Below, one piece after another: positions 11,978 to 39,005 of a DNA stretch of 64,000 nucleotides. Under the pieces are notes generated by a model. The model made no database searches, was not told the DNA's origin, and worked only from the letters and a program-made list of their open reading frames with translations. The position numbers were made by a program, and so were the translations under genes. This DNA comes from Oryzias latipes. Lineage: Eukaryota; Chordata; Actinopteri; Beloniformes; Adrianichthyidae. How positions within the stretch are numbered: position 1 is the first letter of the stretch; every line of letters begins with the position of its first letter. The stretch lies in contig NC_019860.2 of assembly GCF_002234675.1 (NCBI RefSeq), forward strand, positions 10,104,586 through 10,168,585, in the 5' to 3' direction.

Positions 11978-12735
11978 GAGCTCCGTATGACAACATCATC
12001 GGTACATAAACTTACGAGAGAATACTTCACAATACACTTACCATACAAACAACAATTATAGCTTCTGCTTTCAACAAGCCTAAAGGGAACTCTCAAACAC
12101 ACCTGTACTCTCCTTATGATTGCAGTCTACTCTCTCTACGACCCTCCACAGGGGTGGTTAACCCAAAGAGCCACAGTAACTGTATAGGAACACATGATGA
12201 CAATTTTGAACATCCATGGCCTTTCGTCACCAAGTTCCAATCCAAGTGACAAGGCAACATACAATCTGTGCATTTGTGATAATATCACTGTCAGAGTCCT
12301 CTATCAGTGAAAACATGAACAAATAGTTCATAACGGATGCTATTTATGTGGTGCTTTACTGCCTTCTTAGAAAGCTTGCGTTAAATTCACAGTCCCATTC
12401 ACCTGTGGACACACACATTCACACACTGCTGAATATTGGCACCAACCTTAAAGTACCAGGACCTAAACAGGATTCGATGGCTTACCCAAGGACACTTGGA
12501 CACATGGGAAGGCAAGGTGAGAATGAGCTCGTTGTTTCTGTCTTCATTTTGGTGTCACTTTCAGACTCAGTAAAGACAGCTGCAATGATAAACTCTTCTT
12601 CTTGAAGGTTGGTGTCTTGTCTCACACCTTTGTGTACAAAAATATCTGATATTTTCTGTATGGTGAGTAAAGCCAGTTTCTACCCACATGCTGCTGTTAG
12701 GCTCATACTTAGTAATCAGAGAATAAAACAAGGAT
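11978..12735. other. A2M spacer, no gene
   Basis: The first 140 bp duplicate 7,755-7,900, and 12,345-12,440 matches 13,044-13,140. The rest shows no coding signal, RNA gene or recognisable element. Confidence 0.5.
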
Positions 12736-12737
12736 GT

Positions 12738-13041
12738 TGACTGATGGGGCAAAAGCATTGTGAATGAAGTCCAGAGTGGTCACCTGCTTTGATTGTGATG
12801 TGAAAATGTGTCTCTCCTTTGTGTGTATGAAGATAACAAACTTAGCATTTCTACTGTTCTTGAGGTCCAACTGTTATGACAAAAAAGTCAACAAAGACTA
12901 GAACTATGACCACCTCCACTTGTCAGCTGTGATCGTATATTGGTTAGCACTCTGCGTTGTGGCCACAGCAACCCCGGTTGAAATCGGGTCACAGCAAAAT
13001 GTTCAGAAATACCAAAGCATCGCTGTCTGCAGGCTTACATA
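12738..13041. repeat. Second copy of the 10,693 duplication
   Basis: It matches 10,693-10,946 and includes a fuller tRNA-His-like sequence. Its 3' edge, GTCTGCAGGCTTACA, equals the start of the A2M exon-26 fragment at 10,934, where the match to A2M stops. The duplication therefore post-dates the A2M fragment. Confidence 0.7.
12926..12996 (+). tRNA. tRNA-His-like sequence (probable pseudogene)
   Basis: The sequence aligns along its length with vertebrate tRNA-His(GUG). The acceptor strands GCTGTGA and TCACAGC pair perfectly, box A is TGGTTAGCACTCTG-like, and the anticodon loop TTGTGGC carries GTG. The T arm has lost one base and its box B reads GGTTGAAATCG rather than GGTTCGANTCC, so polymerase III transcription and folding are doubtful. 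It sits in a local duplication in the A2M spacer. Confidence 0.55.
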
Positions 13042-13149
13042 TATTTATGTGGTGCTTTACTACCTACTTAGAAGGCTTGCGTTAAATTCACAGTCCCATT
13101 CCCCTATGGACACACATTCACACACTGCTGAAATTTGGCGTCAACCTTA

Positions 13150-13575
13150 CGGAGCATGGTCTGTAGTTATGAGTTCGCTGCACCGGTCCTTTGTGGTGAA
13201 GAGAGAGCTGAGTCAGAAAGAAAAGCTCTCAATTTACCGGTTGATCTTCATTCCAATACTCACCTATAGTCATGACCGCTGGGTCATGACCGAAAGAGCT
13301 CTGAGTAGAACCGCTTCTCCTCTACAGCGAGAGGAGCCAGTTGAGGTGGATAAGTCACCTGCATGCCTCCCTGGGGAGGTGTTCTGGGCATGTCCCACTG
13401 TGCAGAGACCCTGGGGAAGACCCAAGACATGCTACAGAGACTACGTCTTTCAGCTGGCTTTGGAACATCGGGGTCCCCCCAGAGGACCTGGAGGAAGCTG
13501 TCGGGGTGTCAGGGCATCTTTGCTTAGACTGCTGCCACCGCAACCCGGATGAGTGGAAGAAGATGGATGGATGAT
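13150..13575 (+). mobile_element. LINE 3' terminal fragment
   Basis: Conceptual translation gives the last part of a fish non-LTR reverse transcriptase: THDRWVMTERALSR, a degenerate GHVPLCRDPGEDPRH region, a WLWNIG/PPEDLEE-type stretch and LLPPQP. It ends ATGAGTGGAAGAAGATGGAT(GGAT), a very common tail of fish LINE copies. Frame changes break it. The endonuclease fragments at 21,880 and 32,190 may belong to the same or a related family. Confidence 0.7.
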
Positions 13576-13770
13576 TGGATAAGTTGGTGAAACTCATTTT
13601 AAAACATTCATGCCTGCACAATTTAGGCAATTCTATTTTTTGCGATATCCTGTTTTCTTCGTTTTTTTTTTTTTAGCTGGAAACCCAATTTATGTAAAAA
13701 TAAACCATTTTACTTTACTTGGAATGAATTAAACAATGGGCCCTGAATCTAAATTGTATTAGTTACATTT

Positions 13771-14857
13771 GTAACCCTTGTGCTATCCTAGGCACTTTAA
13801 CATTGGGAGTTGGGTCATCTAGACCAGTGTTTTTCAACCTTTTTTGAGCCATGGCACACTTTAACCTTGACAAAAATCCCGCGGCACACCAGCATCCCAA
13901 AAAAAAAAAAAAAAAAGCAGAAACTCATAGTCTGTTTTGATCTACAGCCCCCCCCCCCCCCCCCCCCCCCCCGGCAATCTGACGTGCATTTTTGTGATAA
14001 TTGTGGCAGAAAAAGCAGGAAGTTGCAGATGTTTTTCTAAAAGATGTAATAAAAGTTAAGTTACATACAAACTGTATGTTCGTTGTGTTTTCAAGACGCT
14101 GTCCCTTTAAGCCAATGCATCATGGGAGATGTAGTGTGAAAACTGCGAGAAAACGGCAGAAAGACTCGCGTCTCTGAGCTTCATGGTTTTGTTCACTTGT
14201 TCCACGGTCTGATACCGGATTCTGTGGAAAGTTACACCGCTAAAGACGAGCTTTAGCTGGTGTTTTTGTCGGAACTGACTGAGTTATGAGCTAAATTGGA
14301 ACAAGGAAGTGGGGACTTTAACCACTTCTGATTGGTCAGACTGATGACATGTGATTAAGCCTTCAAGAATGATTGGTGGAGTCGTGGAGACAGTAAAAGC
14401 TGCGGGACTTTTCCTTACACAGTTATAGCTGCAGCTATTTCGCGTTACCGTCATTCTTATCAAAATGTCTTTAATAGAATCAAATAAACACAACGAAAAA
14501 ATTATTTTATGATCGTTTATATTCCTAACTACTCAGTGTTTTATCAGGACCTGTTTGGATGAACAAAGAGCTGATTTCCTGGAGATGGTTAATTTTTTTA
14601 GATCAGTTAATGAGGGCAATTTTCCACGGCACACTTGACCATCTCCCACGGCACACTAGTGTGCCGCGGCACACTGGTTGAAAAACACTGATCTAGACCC
14701 ACTGGACAGTGCTCTGAACCTTTTTTCTTCAATGATTTGTAATATTCACTGGTGTCCATGGATTACATGAAATCTTTCCACCTTTATCCACTTTTGTCAT
14801 GGTAGGGAGAACACGTCCAAGTAAGGGTGGGGTCATTTAAGATAGCACAAGGGTTAA
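13771..14857 (+). mobile_element. TTAA MITE, copy 2, split by a hAT insertion
   Basis: The left part (13,771-13,824) and right part (14,691-14,857) join into one MITE of the 11,764 family. The outer ends are AACCCTTGTGCTATC and GATAGCACAAGGGTTAA. The interruption is an 866-bp hAT-type element. Confidence 0.85.
13825..14690. mobile_element. Non-autonomous hAT element with 8-bp target duplication
   Basis: Ends are the inverted repeats CAGTGTTTTTCAACC and GGTTGAAAAACACTG. The target site ATCTAGAC is duplicated exactly at 13,817-13,824 and 14,691-14,698, the 8-bp signature of hAT transposons. The inside holds A and C homopolymer runs and no transposase ORF. The perfect duplication argues for recent insertion. 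Confidence 0.9.
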
Positions 14858-15316
14858 ACGGAATAATGGAAGTGAATACACTTCCATGATATTGAAATTT
14901 ACTGGAAAGGATCTGTAGCTTTTTTCCCCGTTAACATCTCCTTTAACTTCCAAAAGAAAGCGCCAAGATGTTATTAGGCCAACAGAGAAAAAAAAGTTTC
15001 CATAATCTATTTGCCACAATAATAGACTTCACATTTGTCAAGACAAATGTCTCAAGGGTAAGATTAACAAAGAGGTTTGGAATCTTGGAATGTTGAGTTA
15101 CATTTAAGTGGAGGTTTTGGTCTGAGCAAACAAAAAAACAAGTATTGTTATGCAGCCTGCAAGGTCCCCTCTAAGCTGTATTGCTATGTTTTTGCGATCA
15201 GTGTTGTTGTCAGACCTGTCCAGCTCGAACTCTGTGGTCATTGTGTCACCAGATGCTGATCATTGCACCTTTGTGCTTTTGTCCCACTCCTTTAACAAAC
15301 CTTTGCTTCGGCGAAG

Positions 15317-15324
15317 TTACGTAA
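15317..15324 (+). promoter_or_regulatory. D-box/C/EBP-type site upstream of A2M copy 2
   Basis: TTACGTAA is a perfect palindromic PAR-bZIP or C/EBP-like site about 125 bp before the TATA-like box. C/EBP factors drive many liver acute-phase genes. Role is inferred from sequence and position only. Confidence 0.4.
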
Positions 15325-15444
15325 AGCCAGAGGGTGGGGGGGCTGGCCACAGGCAAGACAGAGACTCCTATTCCTGGTAAAGATGGCTTGCTGGTATGGG
15401 GCGGTATTGACTGAAAAAAAGGGAAGGGCAAAGGAGCTTGGCCT

Positions 15445-15453
15445 CATAAATAG
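15445..15453 (+). promoter_or_regulatory. TATA-like box of A2M copy 2
   Basis: CATAAATAG lies 111 bp before the start codon, which predicts transcription start near 15,475-15,480 and a 5' leader of about 85 bp. No upstream in-frame competitor explains the first exon better. Confidence 0.5.
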
Positions 15454-15563
15454 CCACAGTGTCACTGTAGCACTAGTGAGCATCCCTCATTGTCAGGGAT
15501 CACAGGAGAAAGTCCTCACCTTCATCTTCTGGAGTCTGGTGCGGTTCTCGCTGTCCTGCAGAC

Positions 15564-31344
<15,781 letters not shown>

Positions 31345-31804
31345 AATGTCTGACATCCATCTCCTAGTCAGACGTGATGGAAATTGCAGCACTGGAGTAG
31401 ATTTCTTAGTCAAAACTTTAGCAATAACAGGAGTAAAAGTATCCAAATATTGCTGGGTAGAACAAGGTGTGTATTTTGGCCTGGGTTCGGCGTTTTGAGA
31501 CTTTTCCTATTTTGTTGACCCAAGTTTTGTTTTGGATTTTGTTTTCCTGTTCTCATCTTCTCACATGAGTACTCTATAGTTTGTAAAGGACGAATTCCTT
31601 TTGATGTTGTGTTTTGAGTGTTGCTTTTACAATATATAAAGACTCAGAACCACTGGTTGGTGTTTGCATGTTTTCACAAAGTGTTTGATGGGAAATTGAG
31701 TCTTATCACAAACATTCTGCTCTGATTTTCTTTGTTTCAAAGATTTATCTTGGATGAACATTCTTTCATTATTAAACTTCATGGGTTTGTGTTTAATACT
31801 TTGA

Positions 31805-31810
31805 AATAAA
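31805..31810 (+). terminator. Poly(A) signal of A2M copy 2
   Basis: AATAAA followed by AACTTTTAACCAAAAAGTG, the same context as the copy 1 signal at 7,546. It gives a 3' UTR of about 470-560 bp. Confidence 0.8.
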
Positions 31811-32189
31811 AACTTTTAACCAAAAAGTGTTTTATATTTTTTATCCTGATGCATTCAGTCCAGTCAGATGTTGTCCTCTCGGGCATGAGACCTCATATCG
31901 CAAAGACTAAATGTTGCTGCAAAAAATACATTTGACCAATCCCTGTATTTTGAGTGTTTATCTCACATAACCATATGTCACACCTCTATCAGCAAAAATA
32001 GTGATACATTGGAACCATATATTTAAACTTAAGTTTGTTTAGACAAATGAAAAGCATAATAACGCAAGTGTCCATCGAAAAGGAATAAACAGATACACAC
32101 CAGTCACACCACAAGATGACACATTTTTTGCACTCCCTCCCTACATGTCTACTGTCCATAGGTTCATGAGTTTGAGGTTATTTAAATCC

Positions 32190-33130
32190 TGCTGTGACCA
32201 ACAGTAAATATGTAAATTTCCAGAAATGTTCTCTGGAAATGACCTATCAAGGTTAATTGAAATTCTATGGCCGTTGTCAATTTTGAGTACCCAGCCTTCT
32301 TGATGTCTCTCAGAGGGGTACTGGAAAGTGCCTCAATGGGAAACTCAATTGTCCTACTGGGGGATTTCAGTGCCCTCGTGGGCAATGACAATTTCATATG
32401 GAAGTTCGTGATTGAAAGAAATAACGTCCCTGATCTGAACCCTAGTGGTGTTCTGCTATTGGCCTTCTGCTCACCACACTTTGTCCACAATGAACACCAC
32501 GTGGCAACAGGACACCCTTGGCAGGAGGTCGGTGATTAACTTTGTAGTCCTTTCAGGGGACTTTCTCCCATGTGTCTTGGACATTTAGGTAAAGATAGGG
32601 TCAGTGTATTCCACCGATTATTATCTGGCAGCAAGTTGGATCCTCTGGTGGGGAGGAGACCAGAAAACCTGGCATACCCAAACATACTGTGAGGGTTTCT
32701 TAGAAAGGTCTTTCTGTGCCTTCAAAAACTTTTATACAGGGAGGCTGGGGTCATAGAGTCCGAGTTGACCATGTTACCCATCTCTATTGTATCTGGGGCT
32801 CTTTGAAGCTGAGGTCACAAAAACTCTGGGGCTCGTCATAAAGGCAATCCCCAAACCCGGTGGTGGAGACTAAGAGTACGAGATTCTGTCAGGCTTAATA
32901 GATAGTCTTACCAAGTCTGGTTGGCTCATAGGACTCCTTAGGCTGCTGAAAGTTACATGCAGTCTAAGCAAGCTGCTGCCAGGGACTAGAACTAGGCAAA
33001 ACCCTAGTTCTAGGCAAAGTTCGGTGAAGCCATGAAGGACTATCAGTTGCCCTCAAAGAGATTCTAGCAAACCATCTGGCTCCTCTGGAGAGGGAAGCTG
33101 TTTTCTGCCAGCAGTGTTTTTGGTGCTGGT
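32190..33130 (+). mobile_element. LINE endonuclease/RT relic
   Basis: 32,340-32,540 encodes SIVLLGDFSALVGNDN and DLNPSGVLLLAFCS, the endonuclease core found in fish LINEs (GDFNAHVGND and LPDLNPSGVLLLDFC types). Later pieces follow the same protein but with frame breaks, ending near the MITE at 33,236. It is inactive. Confidence 0.7.
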
Positions 33131-33235
33131 GGCACTCACTACATTAGCCAGCCACCCAGTGAACAATTCAGCTGTCCACCAGGTGGCGTCCCGCGGCGCA
33201 AGCCAGCATTCTGGGGGACAGCTCCGAGTGCCCTC

Positions 33236-33457
33236 TTAACCCTTGTGCTATCCTAGGAACTTTACCGTTGAGAGTTGGGTCATCTAGACCCACTAGACAG
33301 TGCGCTGAACCTTTCTTCTTCAATGATTTGTGATCTTCACTGGTGTCCATGGATTACATGGATTACATGAAATCTTTCCACCTTTATCCACCTTTGTCAT
33401 GGTAGGAATAACACGTCAATGTAAGGGTGGGGTCATCTAAGATAGCACAAGGGTTAA
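33236..33457 (+). mobile_element. TTAA MITE
   Basis: Ends CCCTTGTGCTATCCTAG and GATAGCACAAGGG with TTAA on both sides. An internal GGATTACAT unit is duplicated in tandem. Confidence 0.85.
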
Positions 33458-34133
33458 GCCAGTGTGGGTAAACACAGGTGAACCACAATGGAAACCGCGA
33501 ACAAACCCATCTGGGGCCCACATTTTATGCTTACTTTTTAACCATCTGGGCTTGGCCTTGCTGGCTGGGGAGCAACAAGAAATGTGGCAAAGTGGCGGTC
33601 ACAGTCCCCACTGAGTGTCTGGTAGACACCGTGATTACCACATTGCTGGTAGAGGTTAGTAACTCCCTAAAAAGCAGGTTTTTCCAGCCATTGCTAAGCA
33701 TTACAATACTGTACATTAAAAAAAGTCATGTTTCCAACTGACTCCCGGATTTATTTCAGAAAAAGGGCAATACAAATCAAAATAGCTGATGGCTGAACTG
33801 ATAGTATTATTACACGAAGGTTTGACTGTTTATTCTTTCTGTCAGGCTGAAGGAGTCCCACATATCGTCAGCTATAATGCTCTCCTGTGTCTTGTAAGTA
33901 AGAGGGAAATGGAACATTTGGATATTTTATTAAAATTATCACCTTTTCAACTATATTTTGGAATAACCCTGCAGACTTGATCAAATGCAAACATGTTGTT
34001 TTCTCTCTCTGCTCATTGCTAGAAGGACCAGTGAGTAAGAAAATCTCTTTTGAGCTTCCTGAAAAGTTCGTGAATGGATCAGAAAGCCTTTGTGAGCCTC
34101 TGTCATTCGTTCAGTGTTACTGGTTTTTTTTTC

Positions 34134-34346
34134 GTAACCCTTGTGCTATCCTAGGCACTTTACCATTGGGAGTTGGGTCATCTAGACCCACTAGACAGTG
34201 CTCTGAACCTTTTTTCTTCAATGATTTGTGATCCTCACTGGTGTCCATGGATTACATGAAATCTTTCCACCTTTATCCACCTTTGTCATGGTAGGGAGAA
34301 CACGTCAATGTAAGGGTGGGGTCATCTAAGATAGCACAAGGGTTAA
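34134..34346 (+). mobile_element. TTAA MITE inside the third A2M remnant
   Basis: Left end GTAACCCTTGTGCTATC, right end GATAGCACAAGGGTTAA. The left target copy has drifted to GTAA. Confidence 0.85.
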
Positions 34347-34498
34347 GGTGAAAACTCTGATTCATGTCTTCAGCCATGATGAGAAGCGGGACTCTGGAGG
34401 AAGTTTTAGAGATAAAGTTGATCAAAACACATAATAGCATTAGCAGTAAGTGCTAAAATATGGATGAGTGGGGGGTATTTCAGTCTGGGCTTTTTTTT

Positions 34499-34540
34499 GT
34501 AACCCTTGTGCTATCCTAGGCACTTTAACATTGGGAGTTC
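34499..34540 (+). mobile_element. Truncated TTAA MITE end
   Basis: Only the first 40 bp (AACCCTTGTGCTATCCTAGG, then CACTTTAACATTGGGAGTT) remain, joined to A2M 3' UTR-like sequence. Confidence 0.75.
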
Positions 34541-35700
34541 TGTGCATATTTTTGTTGCAAAGGCAACAATTTTGTTTGTCAAAGTTTGGTTTTGCAGGCA
34601 CCTTTTTTTCCTTTTATTCTCTTCTCACATGAGCTTTCTCCATAATTTTTCAATGGAGGGATTCATTATGTTCTTGGGTGACAAATGTGCCTTAACAACA
34701 TGCGCGACTCAGACCAGCGGTTCGTGCAGAATACTTTAAAAAAAAAAACTTTGAGCAAAAAGTGTGTTTTTTTCTTTACATTTATGTTCAGTCCTGTCAG
34801 ACATCTTGGAGGACGTTGACAAACAGCCAGCACGTTCTACATTGGCCACTCTTAAGTTCTCCTTTAGAGTCTCGCTTGAGTTGTTAACACTTTAACCCCT
34901 ACACAGTACACCTGGAGCTTTTTTTTATTCATCACACAATTTCTCAAAATATGTTTAGTAAACTTTGAGTCAGTTGGCCACCAGGGGGGGTATTCCAGAA
35001 AGCATGTTTAAACTACCCTGACTTTAGTCCTGAACTCTGACTGAAATCCGCCTGAACTTGCTTACTCTGGGTATGTCGGTTCCAAAAGGCCGGATATGAG
35101 TTGGCGTAATTACGCTCGACTTGGTAACCCTGGGTTAATGCACGTGCACGCCAAGTACATTAAGACATTCTCAATGGATCACCGATTTCCGGAGTCACCA
35201 TGGAAACGCGTGGATAAAAAAAGAGAGACCTATACTTCGGTGAGACGGAGTCTGAGATTTTAATGACGGCGCATAAAGACAAAGTAAACGCACCAGTTTC
35301 TGATCTGTTTTTCATTGTGAAGCATATATAACTTATCCAACTTAAATTAATTCAATTGGTAACAAGTAATTGAGTTACATTTATCCCACCTAATTTCTTA
35401 CGTCTAACTCAATATGTTTTTTACAACTCAAATTTACATATTTATCTAACTAAATGTAATTTTACTCCAATTCAATTAAAGTTTTTCCATCTAAATTTAT
35501 TGTAATTCTTGAACTCTAAGTATAAATTTGAGCCTGCAGATATACTCATATTTATAACAATAAAATGTATGAAACAAAACTGATTTGAATCATGAAACCA
35601 TTTACCACATCTCTGAATTCATCATTACACCACTATTCAGTAGGGGTGCTATATAAACTCATCATCCTCTCCCTCCCTCTCACTCATGGTGCAGAAAGAA

Positions 35701-36394
35701 TTAACCCTTGTGCTATCTTAGATGACCCCATGTCATGACATGTAGGATGGATGGACCCAGATGCTGAAACCCAGAGTGAGGACACAGGTAGGTGTGAGGT
35801 AAGTAAGAGTATTTATTTTTTCCAGGAGAGATGGTTGTGGCTTGGTATTGGTCTGATGAGGAATGCGGCTTGAAGCATGGCTGGAGGTGGTAGCGCGGCT
35901 TGGCAGCGCGTGGTGTTTCCACAAGAATGCAGGAGGGCTCGATCTGACTTCCACAAGTGACACTTGGAGGCAGGAATCCTGAGGCAGGGAAAACAGAGTT
36001 AGAGTCGAGGCAAGACTTGGCTTTACAAACCATGAGCTAGACTGAGACCAGGTATAGTCACCATAAGGGGCAACGAACTGGCGTTGAAAACTGGAGCTGG
36101 GTCTCCTTTTGAGCTGCAGCGGCTGATGAGGTGGATTGGTCACAGCTGGTGGAGTCAGGAGCAGAGCAGAATGGGGAGGGGGAGAAGACTGACAGGCACC
36201 ATAACACCCCACCCTTGCATTGACATGTTCTCCCTACCATGACAAAGGTGGTTAAAAGTGGAAAGAGTTCATGTAATCCATGGACATCAGTGAAGATCAC
36301 AAATCATTGAAGAAAAAAAGTTCAGCACACTGTCTAGTGGGTCTAGATGACCCAACTCCCAATGTTAAAGTACCTAGGATAGCACAAGGGTTAA
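35701..36394 (-). mobile_element. TTAA MITE interrupted by a probable solo LTR
   Basis: The left part 35,701-35,730 and the right part 36,207-36,394 form one MITE with TTAA ends. The 476 bp between them are bordered by CCCCA repeats. Confidence 0.8.
35731..36206 (-). mobile_element. Probable solo LTR (fossil), 476 bp
   Basis: The block begins TGTCATG, ends CATAACA, and is flanked by the 5-bp direct repeat CCCCA. This is the TG...CA form and 5-bp duplication of LTR retroelements. A reverse-strand AATAAATA suggests the minus orientation. No internal genes remain. Family not assigned. Confidence 0.5.
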
Positions 36395-37001
36395 ACATAG
36401 AAGGACAAATAACTCAGCAAAACACAGTAAAACAGCTAAACAACTAAACACATTTGGTCAAAAACCCACACTTGAACCCAAATCCGTCCTGACAGGCAAA
36501 GGGAATGGTATCCCACAATTCTTTGCGGTACCGATCTAAAAGCAGCACCAAAGTTACACCTACTTAATTGGATTAATTTAAATGAAAGTAAAATAACTGT
36601 CTGATAACTACATGTTACTTTAAAGGACTTAACTAAAAAAATTTGATTCATCTTAACTAAAGCAAATAATTAAGTTAGATCAAAGTAAAAAAGTTTATCT
36701 TTCCAACATCCAGACGTGGTCTTATCACCCTCTCATAGCGGAAAAAGTATTATCTGAGCTTCTTCATCCACTAAATCATCTTCAAATGGCCACGCCATGC
36801 TGTTTCACCTCTCTGAAAACAAACTAACCTTCAACTAAACCTGCTCCAGACCAGGTTATGTTCAGAGAATGACTTGCCAGGGGAACTAAGCATACCCTGA
36901 AACATACCTCTGTTTTTGGAACCTAAAGCGGTGGTTGTACACTTCTTTGCCTCAAACTTACTGTGGGAGTTAGCATAACCTGCTTTCTGGAATACCCCCC
37001 C

Positions 37002-37340
37002 AAGACATGATTGACCTTGGGTGATAGAGATTATGGTGACGTCATTTCCACTGCTGTTGGTGTCGTCTGTTACCCTTCCTTAGATGTACCAAAATCAAGG
37101 CCATGTCACATGCGCATGTTCCACGTATGCAATTTTTCAAATCATGTTTTTCGTGACACATGCCTGAAATACACAATTCCCAAGTGTTTCTTGCGTACGT
37201 CATTCGTCCGTGTGCGTCATTCAAGGGTTTCAGCCCATGAATTTAGTTTTGAGCTGCTCAAAATTTACGGTCGGTTGAGAATTACCCAGGTGGCACATAT
37301 CTTACGTAGTTAATGCACAATGGTTACATAAATCTTACGT
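37002..37340. other. Intergenic, nothing recognised
   Basis: AT-rich sequence with several TACGTAA-like motifs. I see no gene or repeat boundary. Confidence 0.4.
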
Positions 37341-37344
37341 AATT

Positions 37345-38490
37345 GTGCGTGATTATTGCAGGATGCATACGCAAAGTTATTTCAATCCAACTGTGGCCGA
37401 GCCTGGTCGGGCCATGTTTACAACACCCCTTGTGGGCCCCCTTTTTCCCTGGGGTGCTCCCCGCCTGGGTGGGGGCGGCTGGCCCCTGCCTTGCTCCTCC
37501 CTGGACCAACCGTGGGCCGGGTGGGTGGCTGCCTGGAGTGCGGAGCGGGTCTCTCTTACACTCCAGAACTCCTGGGTGGTGATGGGGTGCTCGTCTGGGG
37601 CTGTGGGCGCCCTTCTCGGGCTGGGCCCTGCGTTGGGCTCTCCTGGCGCGGCAGCTGCTCTCCTGGTTGGGCTGGGGCTGCGCTCTCTTTCCCCCCATGC
37701 CTCCCTGCTCTCTGGGTCTGGGGGCCTCGTGGCGGTCCTGCTGGCTCTGGCCTTGGTGGCGGATTTGGTCGCCTGGGGGGCGGTTGTTCCCTGCCTGCTG
37801 CCATGTGGCGATCGAGGGTTCCGGCTGCCGCTGCGGGGGTCTTGGTGTGGGGATGGCTGGGCACTCTCCTTCCTTCTTTTCACATTCCACCATCCATTTT
37901 AGAAGAACATAAACACTCACGTGAGCACAGGTGTTAGCTCACCTTTGCACTAATAGTTTGCATGATTGAATGAATGAAATATTTCACACTAGTTGGTTTA
38001 AAGGCATAAGTATGCGTGTGTGAACACTATCTGTATTGTGTACATGTTGACATGTGGACATTTTTGCAGCTAGCAGGTGTGTTGATAACATTTGAGTGTG
38101 TGTGTGGACAGGCCCCGCCCTTTTTTTACTACATTTGAACCTTACCGTAATGATAAACAACCAATAAACTTGCTGCTCTATGCTGCTTCATGGTCTTATC
38201 CCCCCCCCCTCCTATTATCACCCTCCTACCCCCCCTTCTCTCTAACATTCCTCTCTCTTCTTCCCTCCTTTCCTTTTCCGTCCGGTCACACACCAAAGAT
38301 TTTCAAACATGATTGAAATTCATAAAGTTTGGCCTCAATTACAAAAGGGGTTTATTCAGACATACCTTTGGTTTGTCTGAATATTAGTAACCCCTGTTGT
38401 TAAAGTAAAATATGTCCAACACAAGAGGCCCGCAGTTCTCATCTGCCTGCCCAGCTGTTGGACAGGACAAGTTAAAAGAAAAAAAAAAAA
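37345..38490 (+). repeat. GC-rich dispersed repeat, copy A
   Basis: A strongly G/C-biased 550-bp head (open in several frames by composition) is followed by an AT-rich tail. The tail includes AAAGGGGTTTATTCAGACAT, TAACCCCTGTTGTTA and CTGCCTGCCCAGCTGTTGGA, then a poly-A stretch. The reverse complement of the same tail lies at 47,010-47,170, and a short piece at 53,525-53,640. The polarity and A-rich end suggest a non-LTR retroelement. Confidence 0.55.
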
Positions 38491-38998
38491 TTATGGCTTT
38501 TCATGACTGTTCGACACAGTCCTAACAAATGCATGTACCACCGATGTATAACTTTTATATTGCGTATATGACACACATATTACGTTAATATTACTTAATT
38601 GACACATGTATCACTAATGGATTGCATCTAAACAGTGCAATAATCACACACGGCTCATGTTCTATACGTTGATTTAGGTGTTCTTTACTTGGTTTATTTG
38701 TACTTCTTCCGAGGTTTTAAATTGGTTCATTCGTGATACATCTGTGGAAAGTTTACGTGGAGACCTCAAATTTATATACTTTTTCCACGAATATTCACTT
38801 TTGACCAATTTTTATCCATGCAATATTAGTAAAACGTAAGTAGTGACAATGTGACACGGCCACTCTTGAGTGTTTGCAGTTGTCAACCTGATGACGTGCT
38901 CTCAAAATGCCATTGTTCCTGTTCTGATTTTGAAGGACGTTGATAGTCTCAAGGAGAATATTTTAGTTAAAAAAAAGAAAGCCAGAAAAATTTCAAAT

Positions 38999-39005
38999 AT
39001 TTATT
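38999..39005 (-). terminator. Poly(A) signal of the sowahd-like gene
   Basis: TTTATT on the + strand (AATAAA on the minus strand) lies about 410 bp after the stop codon. No competing gene is nearby. Confidence 0.5.

Larger units (their letters stand above)
33570..34810 (+). pseudogene. Third A2M copy, degenerate remnant
   Basis: 33,570-33,654 matches most of the 122-bp exon 21 (SNKKCGKVAVTVP). 33,846-33,897 matches the 52-bp exon 22, and 34,023-34,103 matches the 84-bp exon 23 (KGPVSKKISFELPEKFVNGSE), which is cut off. A MITE then intervenes. 34,347-34,410 matches the last A2M exon and 3' UTR, and 34,540-34,810 matches the copy 2 3' UTR, although the poly(A) signal region is altered. All exons for the thioester domain and C-terminal half between them are missing, so it is a deletion remnant. 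Confidence 0.88.
34984..37001. mobile_element. 2.0-kb inverted-repeat DNA transposon carrying nested insertions
   Basis: The ends are GGGGGGGTATTCCAGAAAGC and its complement GCTTTCTGGAATACCCCCCC. Subterminal sequences also mirror each other (AACCCTGGGTTA-like on the left, AACCTGCTTTC on the right). No transposase is visible. These ends are common in fish and probably belong to the Harbinger or a related superfamily. A MITE at 35,701-36,394 sits inside it. Confidence 0.65.

Noticed and set aside
12920-13552. 210-codon open frame on the + strand
   Set aside because: It crosses the tRNA-His-like sequence, a local repeat and a broken LINE 3' end. No single known protein fits.
32267-32539. Possible host exonuclease-like gene
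   Set aside because: The GDF...VGND and DLNPSGVLLL motifs belong to a LINE endonuclease, and the frame is broken on both sides.
37345-37937. Several overlapping 160-200 codon frames on both strands
   Set aside because: They result from extreme G/C bias in a dispersed repeat; no frame shows domains or splice sites.
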